Source: Rhizobium tumorigenes
GTDB lineage: Bacteria > Pseudomonadota > Alphaproteobacteria > Rhizobiales > Rhizobiaceae
DNA: 64,000 nt
Assembly (NCBI RefSeq): GCF_003240565.2
Contig: NZ_CP117255.1
Location: 3,193,501-3,257,500, forward strand
Reading direction: 5' to 3'
Shown piece by piece: positions 30,220 to 39,982 of the stretch; the first letter of the stretch is position 1; every line of letters starts with the position of its first letter. A program made the translations under genes and the position numbers. Below the pieces are notes generated by a model. That model worked only from the letters and a program-made list of their open reading frames with translations, was not told the DNA's origin and ran no database searches.

Positions 30220-33200
30220 CGTCTGCAGCCTCTTCCGCTTCGGCCGTCGACCATTCCGACACCCGTGCCAGATGGTCGTAATCGCCGCCGAATTCCTGCT
30301 GCTGGGCCGGGATCAGCCGCGAGGCAAACCCTTTTTCGCCGGAGCGCAGCAGAAGGACAAACTGGCTGAGCTGTTCGATCGATTCGTGGCCGAGATCGAG
30401 CGCCGATTTCGGCTGTGTCCGGGCGCTGGCCTTGGCGAGCTCGTTGTTGACCTGATCCTCCCTGAATCGATCGCCCGGCCTTAGGCGCACATAAAGCAGG
30501 TTTTCTGGCGTCAAAGTCCCGACATCGCGAAAGGCACCGGCCTGCAGCGCGTAGGCCTCGAGTGCCAGCTGCGGATCGAGCAGCGCCCGGGCCTGCTGCG
30601 GCGTCGGATTGAAGCCGGTCTTGTAGTCGATGATATCGGCCGCCTTGCCGCCCTTCAGGTCGATCCGGTCGGCAACGCCGGTCAGCCGGATGCCGGCGGC
30701 TTCGAGATCGACGGCGGCGCGGACTTCGGTAAATGTCTGGCGGATCTGCGGCTGCCGGGCCTTTTCCCAGTTGAGAAAGGCCCGTGCGACCTCGCGAAAG
30801 CGCGGGCGCCAGACTGCGTCGATATGCGGCGGCAACTGCTCGGCGTCGAACAGCTCCGTCAGGACGCGTTCCATTGCCTTCAAGGCATCCGGCGCCGTCG
30901 CCAGATGGCCCTCACGGGTGAAGCGATCGACAATCCGGTGATAGAGCGTGCCGCGCTCGGCAGCGCCGGGGTCGCTGTTGAACGGGTTGACCGGGTCGAG
31001 CCGGAGGACGCGGCGGGCATAGATCGCGTAAGGATCGCGCCTCAGGCGTCCGACCTCGCTGAACGAATAGCTTTTCGGCTGCATCGCTGCCGGTGGCTTG
31101 GGCGAGGGACGCTGCGCCGGTGCCTGGCGGTCGCCGGCATCGATCAGCGCTGCCCAGTCGCGAAAGCAATCGCCGCGCATTTTCAGCTCTTCGGTAAATT
31201 CCTTGCCGCCCAGCGCCATAAGTCTCTGCAGCCAGCGTGAGGCGACTGTGGGGGTAGAGCCCTGCCGTAGAGCCCTCGAGTAGATAAGGTCCGCCGTGCC
31301 GTTTGCCATCTCGAAGTCATGGGCCAGCTGGCCGATGCGTCGCTCCGGCGGCTCCAGGCCGATCTCCGTCTTCATCATCCGCGACACGAATGGGTTGTTG
31401 GCCGTCTGTCCGGGCCACGAGCCCTCGTTCAGGCCTCCGAGGATGAGAGTGTCGACGCTCTGCAACCGGGCTTCCAGCGTACCGAAGATGAACAGCCTGG
31501 GATGGCTGAGCGCCCGGGGTTTGACCGCCTGGCCGGCGGAAAGTGCCATCATGATGTCGATCCACTGCGGGCCATCGGCTTCCATCTGACCATCGGTCGT
31601 CATCACTTCGCGCAGTACGGTCGCCAGCGCATCGCCCGCTTCGGAAGACCAGAGCGCCGCAAGGTCGCCCTTCTCGTCGGCAACCACCGCCTCCAGAGCT
31701 CGCCCGGTGCGCTCGGCCCATTCCGACAATGTGAAGCTGGTCGTCAGCCGCCGATCCTCGGGGCGGCGTCGCACCAAGGCGCCAGCCAGCGGCTCGGTCG
31801 CAAGCCGCACACGATTGGCCAGAACAGCCGCCATGGAAGCCGCTTCCGGCGGCAGGCTGTCGCGCCATCTCGGTGCATGGCGATCGTTCTCCTGGTCCGC
31901 CAGCCGCTGTTCCAGCAGAGGCTCCAGCGTATTGATGTCGACCTCGCCGACGCCTCCGCGCAGGGCCAGCAACTCCAGCGCGTCGACCGCATGATCCAGC
32001 ACAGAGCGTTCAAGCCCGAAGCTCGCAAGGGGGTGCTTGAGCAGGCTGACGATGGCAACGGGGTCGCCGGGCCTGAGCGTTGCCTCGAGCAGCAGCGTCA
32101 ACAGGCTGCCTTGCGGCGTGGAGGATAGCGGCGTGCCTGCCGAATCATCGGCGATGATGCCGAAGCGGGCGAGTTCAGCCGTCACTCGACGCGCCAGGTC
32201 CCGGTCGGGCGTAATCAGCGCCGCCTGGCTTTCATTGCCGTTACGGCCAGGCTTTTCCAGCGCCAGCCGCAGGGCAATCGCGATGGCCGTCGCCTCTTCG
32301 CGCTCGTTCGCAGCCTCGATCAGCGAGACATCGGCGAACGCCGCGCGAAACGCGCCGGGCGGCAGCGTCTTTTGCCAATCTCCCCAGCCGCTCGTAGCCT
32401 TGGCTGGCGCCAGCGCACGGGACAGGATTTCGGCACGCCGCTGCAGATCGGCCGGCGCCGTCTCTATTGTATCGACCTCGGTGCGCTCCGTTTTCAGTTG
32501 CCGCAACAGGTGCGCAAGGCCGTACTGTGGATGGCTGCGGCTGGCCGGATCGACCCGATCGGCAATGCCAGCAATCGGCGCGACCATGGCCCAGTCCTCA
32601 TCGGACATCGTCTGGTCGAGGCCCGGCAGTACGATGACGCCTTGCGGCAGCGCTGCGACGGCGGCAATCAGCTCTGCGGTGGCCGGCACGGAACCTGTCG
32701 AACCGGCGATGATGATCGGTCCCGTGGGCTGCGCATTTGCTAGCCGCTTCGCCTCGGCGCGCAGTATGGCATTGCGATGCCGGGCCGGCGAGGACCGGCA
32801 GAGTTCGTCCAGGCGGGCCGGCCAGAAGGCGCTGGCGATCTGCAGAAATTCGGCCGTCAATTGCCACCAGAGAGCATGATCCTGGGCATCCAGCGTCGCG
32901 AGATCAGCCCAGTCGCGGTCTTCCGTCTCGATCGAATCGATCAGTTCGGCAAGATTGCGCGCAAGCCAGATCGCATCGGCCGGGCTGGCAGGCGCCACCA
33001 GCGGTGAATCGGAGTGGATGTCACGGACGATCTGCGGCAGCTTGTTGCGCCACGCAAGGATCAGGCGGGCAAGTTCTAGCAGCCGGGCGGTATTCGAGAG
33101 CGGCTGAAGCAGGTCAGCGGTGGCTGGCAGGTCCTCGTCGAAATAGCCGCTATCTTCATCGGTCTCGCCAAGGGGCCGGATGACGGGGAGGATCGCCGAT

Positions 33201-33409
33201 TGGCCGCCGAGCAGATCGACAAAGGCGGAGCGCAGCACGCGGGCTGCACGGCGTGTCGGCAGATAGATCGTTACCTTGGCAAGGGACAGCGGATCGGCAG
33301 GATCGTGGCGAAAGTGTTCGGTCAGCCGCCCGTCGCACAGCGCCGCCGCAAGCGTCGCAAGGAAGGGCAGTCCCGCCGGTATCGTCAGGATGCGCTGCCG
33401 GTGCTTCAT
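30212..33409 (-). CDS. addB: AddB, partner helicase/nuclease subunit of AddAB
   Basis: Second subunit of AddAB, with an inactive helicase-like N-terminal domain and a C-terminal nuclease domain. I start it at ATG 33409 (MKHRQRILTIPAGLPFLATL); 4-bp overlap with murU supports this. Family segments include KVTIYLPTRRAARVLRSAF and LILGGLNEGSWP. The nuclease motif IIDYKTGFNPTPQQARALL is present near the C-terminus, as is the AERGTLYHRIVDRF block. Length 1065 residues. Co-transcribed and overlapping with addA. Confidence 0.93.
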   Translation of the reverse strand: MKHRQRILTIPAGLPFLATLAAALCDGRLTEHFRHDPADPLSLAKVTIYLPTRRAARVLRSAFVDLLGGQSAILPVIRPLGETDEDSGYFDEDLPATADLLQPLSNTARLLELARLILAWRNKLPQIVRDIHSDSPLVAPASPADAIWLARNLAELIDSIETEDRDWADLATLDAQDHALWWQLTAEFLQIASAFWPARLDELCRSSPARHRNAILRAEAKRLANAQPTGPIIIAGSTGSVPATAELIAAVAALPQGVIVLPGLDQTMSDEDWAMVAPIAGIADRVDPASRSHPQYGLAHLLRQLKTERTEVDTIETAPADLQRRAEILSRALAPAKATSGWGDWQKTLPPGAFRAAFADVSLIEAANEREEATAIAIALRLALEKPGRNGNESQAALITPDRDLARRVTAELARFGIIADDSAGTPLSSTPQGSLLTLLLEATLRPGDPVAIVSLLKHPLASFGLERSVLDHAVDALELLALRGGVGEVDINTLEPLLEQRLADQENDRHAPRWRDSLPPEAASMAAVLANRVRLATEPLAGALVRRRPEDRRLTTSFTLSEWAERTGRALEAVVADEKGDLAALWSSEAGDALATVLREVMTTDGQMEADGPQWIDIMMALSAGQAVKPRALSHPRLFIFGTLEARLQSVDTLILGGLNEGSWPGQTANNPFVSRMMKTEIGLEPPERRIGQLAHDFEMANGTADLIYSRALRQGSTPTVASRWLQRLMALGGKEFTEELKMRGDCFRDWAALIDAGDRQAPAQRPSPKPPAAMQPKSYSFSEVGRLRRDPYAIYARRVLRLDPVNPFNSDPGAAERGTLYHRIVDRFTREGHLATAPDALKAMERVLTELFDAEQLPPHIDAVWRPRFREVARAFLNWEKARQPQIRQTFTEVRAAVDLEAAGIRLTGVADRIDLKGGKAADIIDYKTGFNPTPQQARALLDPQLALEAYALQAGAFRDVGTLTPENLLYVRLRPGDRFREDQVNNELAKASARTQPKSALDLGHESIEQLSQFVLLLRSGEKGFASRLIPAQQQEFGGDYDHLARVSEWSTAEAEEAADDE

Positions 33410-34143
33410 GATGGCTCGCTTGTGCCGACGCGACGGAGCGTGTCTTCCGCAGCTTCGATTGCATCCGGCGTCCCGACCGTCAGCCATTCGCCTTCGAGTA
33501 TCATGCCGTAAAGCCTGCCGCTCGCTATGGCCCGGTCGAAATAGAGGTTAAGGTTGAAGGCTTCGTCCGGCGCCTCGTCGAACAGTGCCGGATGCAAGGC
33601 AATTGCGCCGGCATAAACCACGGGATTGGGCATACCCTCGCGGTAGCGCGTCAGGCAACCATCTGCAGCCATGGAAAAATCCCTCTTGCCGTCATGGCCG
33701 GTGGTCTTTTCTAGAGGGACGCAGAGCAAGGCCATGTCCATGGCCCCGGCATCGAAGAAGTCAGCCAACCGCTCGAGGTTCGTTGGTGTCCCAGGCGTTT
33801 CGCCAATCCAGAAAAGGTCGGCGTTCATGACCAGAACCGGGTCGCGGCCTAGCAGCTTCAGGCCTTTGGCAAGGCCACCGCCGGAGTTCATCAGGCCGCC
33901 GGTCTCGTCGGAGACTACGATCTCCAGTCCCTCGCGAGCTTGGAAATAGGCCCGCATCTGGTCCGGATGATGATGAATATTGATTGCGACCGTGTCCACC
34001 CCTGCGGCGACCAGAAGATCGAGCACATAGTCGAGCATCGGCTTGCCACCGATCTTCACCAGCGGCTTCGGGGTATGTTCGGTGATCGGGCGCATGCGGG
34101 TTCCAAGCCCCGCTGCCAGCACCATGGCCTGTTTGATGGTCAT
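33406..34143 (-). CDS. murU: MurU-like N-acetylmuramate-1-phosphate uridylyltransferase
   Basis: Sugar-1-phosphate nucleotidyltransferase of the LpxA-unlinked type; MurU converts MurNAc-alpha-1-phosphate to UDP-MurNAc in peptidoglycan recycling. The 245-residue protein begins MTIKQAMVLAAGLGTRMRPI and has the HTPKPLVKIGGKPMLDY signature, then VMNADLFWIGETP with the metal-binding Asp. It sits directly after a TsaE-AmgK fusion: AmgK makes the MurNAc-1-phosphate that MurU uses in Pseudomonas, so the neighbourhood supports this function (inference by context). Substrate specificity is not proven here. Confidence 0.85.
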   Translation of the reverse strand: MTIKQAMVLAAGLGTRMRPITEHTPKPLVKIGGKPMLDYVLDLLVAAGVDTVAINIHHHPDQMRAYFQAREGLEIVVSDETGGLMNSGGGLAKGLKLLGRDPVLVMNADLFWIGETPGTPTNLERLADFFDAGAMDMALLCVPLEKTTGHDGKRDFSMAADGCLTRYREGMPNPVVYAGAIALHPALFDEAPDEAFNLNLYFDRAIASGRLYGMILEGEWLTVGTPDAIEAAEDTLRRVGTSEPS

Positions 34144-34155
34144 CTGATCCGGTAT

Positions 34156-35673
34156 TTATGATTCGCCTGCGCCTATACCAGCCCTTGCGCACCAATCGCG
34201 CAAGGGGGCAAGCGTTTCGTGCTCGAATGCAGCCTGCAGGTAGGTGAGGGTACGCGGCATATGCTGGAGATAGCCCGGCTTTCCATCCCGCTGCTTCAAC
34301 CTGACCCACAGTCCGGCCAGCTTGCAGTTGCGCTGCGCCGACATGATAGCCCAGCTTTTCAGGAATAACGGCTCGTCGAAGCCTGGTTGAGCGCGACGGA
34401 GCGCCAGGTAGTCACCCATCAGCTGCTCGAACAGCGGCCGCTCGATGGTGACGCGGGCGTCCTGTACGAGAGATGCCAGGTCATAGGCCGTCGGCCCGAT
34501 CATTGCGTCCTGGAAGTCGATCAGTCCGATGCGGCCAATGCCGACGTCCTCGCCACGCCAGATGATGTTCGGGGAATGCAGGTCGCGCAGCAGCAGGCTC
34601 TTTTCCGAGGCGGCGAGCTGGTCGATGAGATCGTCCCAGATTGCCAGGTATTCTGCGCGTTCCGTGTCGCTGGCAGCTTCGCCGCGTTTCCATGGCAGGT
34701 ACCAGTCGAGCAGCAGGCGGGCTTCCATGCCCATCGCCGTACGGTCGAAATCCGGAATATGGTGGACATGATCTGAAGTCACCACGATATCGCGGGGCAG
34801 GATAAGCCTGTGCAGCTGTGCCAGGCAGGCGACGCCGGCGCGGTAGCGCTCCGCAATCGGCCTGCCGTCCGCATCGAGAACACCATCGGTGCCGAGGTCC
34901 TCGATCAGCAGAATGCCTTGCTCGTAGTCGACATGATAGATTTCCGGCGTGGCGAAACCGTTGTCCCGCAGCATGCCCGCGATCGCCACGAAGGGATAAG
35001 CGTCTTCGGCAAGGTGCGCGACCTTGGGGTAAGGTTTGCCGTCCAGCACCGGGGGTCCCTCCGGACGGCGTGGCCAGTCCATCAGGATGATGCGCTTGCC
35101 CCCGTCGGCAGGGTATATCGATTCATAAGCGCGCATAGACGCATCGCCTGTCAGGAAGCGACGTTCTGCGCCTGCAAGCCCGCTCTCGTCGAGAAACGAG
35201 CGGATATCCAACACGCGCCGGATGCGGGCTGCCTGGCCTGACGGTGCCGATATAGTCGCGCGGCGCCCTTGGCCTTCGGTCTCGAGGCGAAGCGTAATAC
35301 GACTTGCAGGTAATTCCGTCTCCGCCATTTCCGGCCATTCGACCAGGCAGATACCGGTATCGAGCGCCTCGTCGAAACCCAGTTCCACGAGTTCCGTCGG
35401 ATCGCCCAGACGATAGAGATCGAAATGCGAAACCGCAATGCGCAGCGCATAGGACTGGACAAGCGTGAACGTCGGGCTTGGCACTTCGAGGCCCCCGTCG
35501 TCGGCCATCGCCCGCAGAAAGGCGCGGGCGAGCGCCGATTTGCCTGCTCCAAGATCGCCGCTCAGCGCCAGGCAGTCGCCCGCCGTAAGCGCGAGCGCCA
35601 GATCTTCGCCGAGTTGGCGTGTCGCCGCGTCATCTTGCAGAAAGACCGAGATCGGGGCGTCCATGGACGTCAC
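34156..35673 (-). CDS. tsaE: Fusion of TsaE (t6A tRNA ATPase) with an AmgK-type sugar kinase
   Basis: Two-domain protein of 505 residues. Residues 1-155 are TsaE, the ATPase of the TsaBDE complex making threonylcarbamoyl-adenosine-37 in tRNA: Walker A SGDLGAGKSALARAF, then VPSPTFTLVQSY and LVEWPE. Residues about 160-505 are an aminoglycoside-phosphotransferase-like kinase, with RRFLTGDASMRAYESI, the catalytic LRDLHSPNIIW loop and LIDFQDAMIGPTAYDLASL. That closely resembles AmgK, an anomeric MurNAc/GlcNAc kinase. The neighbouring murU supports wall recycling for the kinase half. Overlaps divL by 4 bp. Confidence 0.88.
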   Translation of the reverse strand: MTSMDAPISVFLQDDAATRQLGEDLALALTAGDCLALSGDLGAGKSALARAFLRAMADDGGLEVPSPTFTLVQSYALRIAVSHFDLYRLGDPTELVELGFDEALDTGICLVEWPEMAETELPASRITLRLETEGQGRRATISAPSGQAARIRRVLDIRSFLDESGLAGAERRFLTGDASMRAYESIYPADGGKRIILMDWPRRPEGPPVLDGKPYPKVAHLAEDAYPFVAIAGMLRDNGFATPEIYHVDYEQGILLIEDLGTDGVLDADGRPIAERYRAGVACLAQLHRLILPRDIVVTSDHVHHIPDFDRTAMGMEARLLLDWYLPWKRGEAASDTERAEYLAIWDDLIDQLAASEKSLLLRDLHSPNIIWRGEDVGIGRIGLIDFQDAMIGPTAYDLASLVQDARVTIERPLFEQLMGDYLALRRAQPGFDEPLFLKSWAIMSAQRNCKLAGLWVRLKQRDGKPGYLQHMPRTLTYLQAAFEHETLAPLRDWCARAGIGAGES

Positions 35674-38249
35674 TCGGCAGCGGCAATCGATTGCGGAACG
35701 TCGGCAGAGGGAATGCGGCAGCGCACGATAGTTCCCTTGCCGGGCTGGCTGTCGATGGAAACCTGTCCGCTGTGCAGGCTGACGAAGCTTTCGACGATCG
35801 ACAGTCCGAGACCGGCGCCGCTGCGCTTTCCGCCCTTGCCGTTGGACGCGAAGCGCTTGAACACCGTTCCCATCACGTCTTCCGGGATACCCGGGCCTTG
35901 ATCGGCAACGGAAAACAGGAAATCGGTGCCGTCACGATGGCATTTCAGCGAAATGACCGAACCTTCCGGTGCAAAATTGGCGGCGTTGTTGAGAAGCTTC
36001 AGCAAAATCTGTTTCAGGCGCTGCTGGTCGGCAACGACACTGCCGAGCTGTGCCGGAACAATGATTTCCAGCGTGACGCCACTCTCCTGCAGCCTGTCCG
36101 CGATTTGCAGCGAGACGTCATCCAGAAGGTCATCGAGAAGGATATTGCTGCAATTGAGCCGCATGATACCTGCATCGACGGTCGCCAGATCGAGAATGTC
36201 GTTGACGAGCGTCAGCAGCACCGAAGAAGATGTGGCGATATGGTCGATATACTCGGCCTGCCGCTCGCTGAGCGGCCCGATACCCGGCGTCTTCAGGAGA
36301 TCGGTGAAGCCGATGATGTTGGTCAGTGGCGAGCGCAGTTCGTAGGACACGTGCTGGACGAAGTCGTTCTTGAGTTCGTCTGCCTTGCGCAGCGCCTCGT
36401 TCTTTTCCGTCAAGGCGCGCTCGGCGCGGACGCTGTCTGTCATATTGACGAAAGTCAGCATCGTCTGGGCATTCGGCAGCGGTGTCACTGCGTAGTCGAG
36501 CACCAGTCCGGAGAATAGCTCAAGCGTCCCTTGCGAAGAAGGCCGTTCGTCGTTGAAGCTGGTGATCTGTTCGGCAAAGGATTTCCAGCCATCCGGCTTG
36601 TCATAGGAGGCGAGGCAGGCATCGGCCACCATGCGGATATGGGTTCCGGGCTTGGCTTCAGTCTCGCTGATGCCCCATAGCGCGCGGAACGCCGGGTTGG
36701 ACAGCCGCATGCGACCGTCGGGCCCGAACACCGCCACACCTTCCGAAAGGTGGTCGATGGTCTCGCCCTGGACCTTGACGAGCGTATTATAACGGGTTTC
36801 GAGATCGACTTGCTCGGTAAGGTTTTCGAACACCCAAGTGGCGCCACCCTGGGGATGCGCGGTCGCGAAAACGCGCAGGATCTGGCCGTTCGGAAGATGC
36901 CAGAGGTCGGATTGCGTATCCAGCGCCCGGTAGACGGAAAGCACGCTTTCCTTCCAGGTCTTCCAGTTCAGCGGCTCGGGCAGCTTTTTGGCAGCGCGCA
37001 GCCGGTCCAGCAGTTCGCTGTTGTCAGGCTTCGATTCCAGGAAGGAGATATCGAGTTCCCAGAGCTGCACGAAGGCCTGGTTGTAGAATTGCAGACGGCG
37101 GTTGCCGTCGAAGATGGCGACAGGTGTCGCGAGATGGTCGAGCGTTTCGGCATGGCTTTTCAGCGTCCGCTGTAGCTCGGCGCGCACAGCCTCAGTCTCA
37201 GACACATCGATTGCCATGCCGGCGGAACCACTGCGGGCGCGTACGTCGACCACGTCGAAAAACGTGCGGTTGCCGCGGACGACAGTCGAAATCTTGTCGT
37301 GGAAAGGCGAGTCGGGCGTTGCGGAGGCGCGGATGCGTTCGCGGGCAATGGTGCTCAGGAATTCACGACCCTCGCGGATCGCTTCCTCAGGCGAAACGGC
37401 TTCCACGGCTTCGCCATAGGCATGGTTGACCCAGGTCAACTTGCCATCGGGATCACGCTGCCAGACGGGAAGATCGATGGCGTCGAGCAGGTTCTGGAAG
37501 GCCGAGATCGACGTCAGCAATCGGTCCCGCTCGATCTTGATTTCAGCCAGTTCGGCACGGAGGTTATTGAGCGCGACAAAGCGGACGAAGGCGCGCCCGC
37601 CGGAGATCCGGCCTTGCGCTTCGAGTATTTCGTCGCGGTTGGTTTCGACCACCAGGTCGAAGCCTTGGCCGCTGCTGCGCAGCTTGTCGATCGCCTTGTC
37701 GAGATCGCCGGCGGACCAGGATTTCATCCAGCGACCGAATGCGAGAAACTCGTTGTCTTGCGGCGCGCCGGTCTCGATAGGGAGCTGGCCCAGCAGTTCC
37801 GGCCGCGTGTTGGGGCCGTCCCAGATGACGATGCGGCGGTTCTTGTCGGCGATCAGCGCTTGGTATCGTGAAATGCGCTGGTTGGCGTCCGACAGGGCTG
37901 TGCGGATCTCGCGGCTTTCTGTCTCGAGGTTGCCACGCTGGCGGACGAGCCACAGCGTCGACAGCAGAGCGGCGGAGACGACGCCGATCACCACGGAGAA
38001 GGTGACTATTTCCGACGATGTGAACAATCTGGCCGCTGCCGGCATCTGCGCCTGGGCAAGCGCCGGGCCTGCGAGTGACGCAAGGGCAGTACCGGAAGCA
38101 AGGAAGGAAAGGATGGCGACGAAGCGCGACGATTTACGCGGCGCGCGCTGGCGATTGCAATCAGCCGCCTGTATTCCGTCTTGCCTTGGCAAGCCTGGAC
38201 CGCAGGGTCGCGCGTCAGCCTGCTCTGGCAGGCTTTCGTTCATTTCCAT
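35670..38249 (-). CDS. divL: DivL-type sensor pseudo-histidine kinase
   Basis: Essential-type cell-cycle kinase family member. From ATG 38249 the protein is about 859 residues: a signal/membrane region with segments near 40-65 and 78-103, a long middle with PAS-like domains (about 248-600), then a HisKA/HATPase module. The H box reads VQHVSYELRSPLT, so the phospho-acceptor His is replaced by Tyr (about residue 636, codon 36342-36344). This is the hallmark of DivL in Caulobacter, which signals with DivK and CckA. HATPase boxes (LKLLNNAANFAPEG, DQGPGIPED, GAGLGLSIVESF) look intact. It heads the 12-kb operon leading to trxA. Confidence 0.88.
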   Translation of the reverse strand: MEMNESLPEQADARPCGPGLPRQDGIQAADCNRQRAPRKSSRFVAILSFLASGTALASLAGPALAQAQMPAAARLFTSSEIVTFSVVIGVVSAALLSTLWLVRQRGNLETESREIRTALSDANQRISRYQALIADKNRRIVIWDGPNTRPELLGQLPIETGAPQDNEFLAFGRWMKSWSAGDLDKAIDKLRSSGQGFDLVVETNRDEILEAQGRISGGRAFVRFVALNNLRAELAEIKIERDRLLTSISAFQNLLDAIDLPVWQRDPDGKLTWVNHAYGEAVEAVSPEEAIREGREFLSTIARERIRASATPDSPFHDKISTVVRGNRTFFDVVDVRARSGSAGMAIDVSETEAVRAELQRTLKSHAETLDHLATPVAIFDGNRRLQFYNQAFVQLWELDISFLESKPDNSELLDRLRAAKKLPEPLNWKTWKESVLSVYRALDTQSDLWHLPNGQILRVFATAHPQGGATWVFENLTEQVDLETRYNTLVKVQGETIDHLSEGVAVFGPDGRMRLSNPAFRALWGISETEAKPGTHIRMVADACLASYDKPDGWKSFAEQITSFNDERPSSQGTLELFSGLVLDYAVTPLPNAQTMLTFVNMTDSVRAERALTEKNEALRKADELKNDFVQHVSYELRSPLTNIIGFTDLLKTPGIGPLSERQAEYIDHIATSSSVLLTLVNDILDLATVDAGIMRLNCSNILLDDLLDDVSLQIADRLQESGVTLEIIVPAQLGSVVADQQRLKQILLKLLNNAANFAPEGSVISLKCHRDGTDFLFSVADQGPGIPEDVMGTVFKRFASNGKGGKRSGAGLGLSIVESFVSLHSGQVSIDSQPGKGTIVRCRIPSADVPQSIAAAE

Positions 38250-38387
38250 CAGCGGTCTGTCTCCGTCCTGTAATGTGCCGTATCTCGACAAGACATCCCA
38301 ATTTCGCAGGGTCCCGAAGCTCGGTTCAATGCGAATCAAGTCCCAAAAGGATACAGTTTTAACGATTCCGCGAAAAGACTCCTGCCC

Positions 38388-38422
38388 AAAAAAGAAGCCG
38401 CAGCATTTGTCAATGCTGCGGC
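38388..38422 (-). terminator. Rho-independent terminator of ahcY
   Basis: Perfect 11-bp stem: GCCGCAGCATT (38397-38407), TGTC loop, AATGCTGCGGC (38412-38422). On the minus strand it is followed by a TTCTTTTTT tract (38396 downward), just after the ahcY stop. It separates ahcY from divL. Confidence 0.9.
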
Positions 38423-38452
38423 CACAAGATGTTGTGGATATAGAGGCTAAAG

Positions 38453-39853
38453 TTAGTACCTGTAGTGGTCAGCCTTGAAGGGGCCCTGAGCCGGGACGCC
38501 GATATAGGCAGCCTGCTCCGTCGAAAGTTCGGTCAGCTTGACGCCGAGCTTGGCGAGATGGAGGCGGGCAACCTTTTCGTCGAGGTGCTTTGGCAGAACG
38601 TACACATCGTTCTTGTACTCGCCAGGCTTGGTGAACAGTTCGATCTGGGCCAGCGTCTGGTTGGTGAACGATGCGGACATCACGAAAGAAGGATGGCCGG
38701 TGGCGTTGCCGAGGTTCAGAAGACGGCCTTCCGACAGCAGGATCATACGATTACCCTTGGGGAACTCGATCATGTCGACCTGCGGCTTGATGTTCGTCCA
38801 CTTCAGGTTCTTCAGCGAGGCAACCTGAATTTCGTTGTCGAAATGGCCGATGTTGCCGACAATTGCCATGTCCTTCATCTCGCGCATGTGCTCGATGCGG
38901 ATGACATCCTTGTTGCCGGTAGTGGTGATGAAGATGTCGGCCGAAGAGACGACGTCTTCGAGCGTAACGACTTCAAAACCGTCCATGGCAGCCTGCAGGG
39001 CGCAGATTGGGTCGACTTCTGTGACCTTGACGCGGGCGCCAGCGCCGAGCAGCGAAGCGGCCGAACCCTTGCCGACGTCACCGTAACCGCAGACAACGGC
39101 AACCTTGCCGGCCATCATCACGTCGGTACCGCGGCGGATACCGTCTACGAGCGATTCCTTGCAGCCATACTTGTTGTCGAACTTCGACTTGGTGACGCTG
39201 TCGTTGACGTTGATGGCCGGGAAGGGCAGCAGGCCCTTCTGGCTGAGTTCGTAGAGGCGATGAACGCCCGTGGTAGTTTCTTCGGTAACGCCCTTGATGG
39301 CATCGCGCTGCTTGGTGAACCAGCCGGGCGAAGCGGCCATGCGCTTCTTGATCTGTGCCATGAGGATGACCTCTTCCTCGGAGGTCGGCGTCGACAGCAC
39401 ATCTTCGCCAGCTTCGGCGCGGGCGCCGAGAAGGATGTACATGGTGGCATCGCCGCCATCGTCGAGGATCATGTTGGAAAAGCCACCGTCGGCCCACTGG
39501 AAGATCCGGTCGGTGTAGGTCCAGTAGTCTTCAAGGGACTCGCCCTTGATGGCAAAAACTGGAACGCCCGAGGCGGCAATCGCGGCTGCAGCATGGTCCT
39601 GGGTCGAGAAGATGTTGCAGGAAGCCCAGCGCACGTCGGCACCCAGCTTGACCAGCGTTTCGATCAGCACGGCCGTCTGGATGGTCATGTGAAGCGAACC
39701 GGTGATGCGCGCGCCCTTAAGCGGCTGCGTCGGGCCGAATTCCTCACGGCAGGACATCAGTCCCGGCATTTCGGTTTCGGCGATGTCGATTTCCTTGCGA
39801 CCAAAGTCGGCAAGCGCGATATCTGCGACAACGTAGTCCTTGTCAGTGGTCAT
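38453..39853 (-). CDS. ahcY: Adenosylhomocysteinase (S-adenosyl-L-homocysteine hydrolase)
   Basis: Hydrolyses S-adenosylhomocysteine to homocysteine and adenosine, keeping methylation running. The 466-residue protein has [21 protein letters not shown], the NAD-binding [23 protein letters not shown] loop, and ends in PFKADHYRY, the C-terminal Lys-x-x-x-Tyr reaching the partner's NAD site. It includes the longer insertion typical of proteobacterial and eukaryotic-like forms. It has its own ~170-bp upstream region with a sharp palindrome (39983-40012) and a strong terminator, so it is probably transcribed alone. Confidence 0.98.
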   Translation of the reverse strand: MTTDKDYVVADIALADFGRKEIDIAETEMPGLMSCREEFGPTQPLKGARITGSLHMTIQTAVLIETLVKLGADVRWASCNIFSTQDHAAAAIAASGVPVFAIKGESLEDYWTYTDRIFQWADGGFSNMILDDGGDATMYILLGARAEAGEDVLSTPTSEEEVILMAQIKKRMAASPGWFTKQRDAIKGVTEETTTGVHRLYELSQKGLLPFPAINVNDSVTKSKFDNKYGCKESLVDGIRRGTDVMMAGKVAVVCGYGDVGKGSAASLLGAGARVKVTEVDPICALQAAMDGFEVVTLEDVVSSADIFITTTGNKDVIRIEHMREMKDMAIVGNIGHFDNEIQVASLKNLKWTNIKPQVDMIEFPKGNRMILLSEGRLLNLGNATGHPSFVMSASFTNQTLAQIELFTKPGEYKNDVYVLPKHLDEKVARLHLAKLGVKLTELSTEQAAYIGVPAQGPFKADHYRY

Positions 39854-39982
39854 TGAATTCTCCAGCCTGGACAGGGCACCCGGACCACCGACTTTCGGCG
39901 ACGGAATGCATGGGGGATTTTTGGGGCGCAGTCGCGCCGACAGTGACCCCGTCTAGCAGGCCGGACGGCAAAATGCAACTAG

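Noticed and set aside
38465..39856. A 463-residue plus-strand frame opposite ahcY
   Set aside because: Mirror frame of ahcY, caused by GC-rich codons; no family motif.
39854..39982. SAH or SAM riboswitch in the ahcY leader
   Set aside because: I could not recognise a conserved pseudoknot or consensus; the palindrome upstream explains regulation better.
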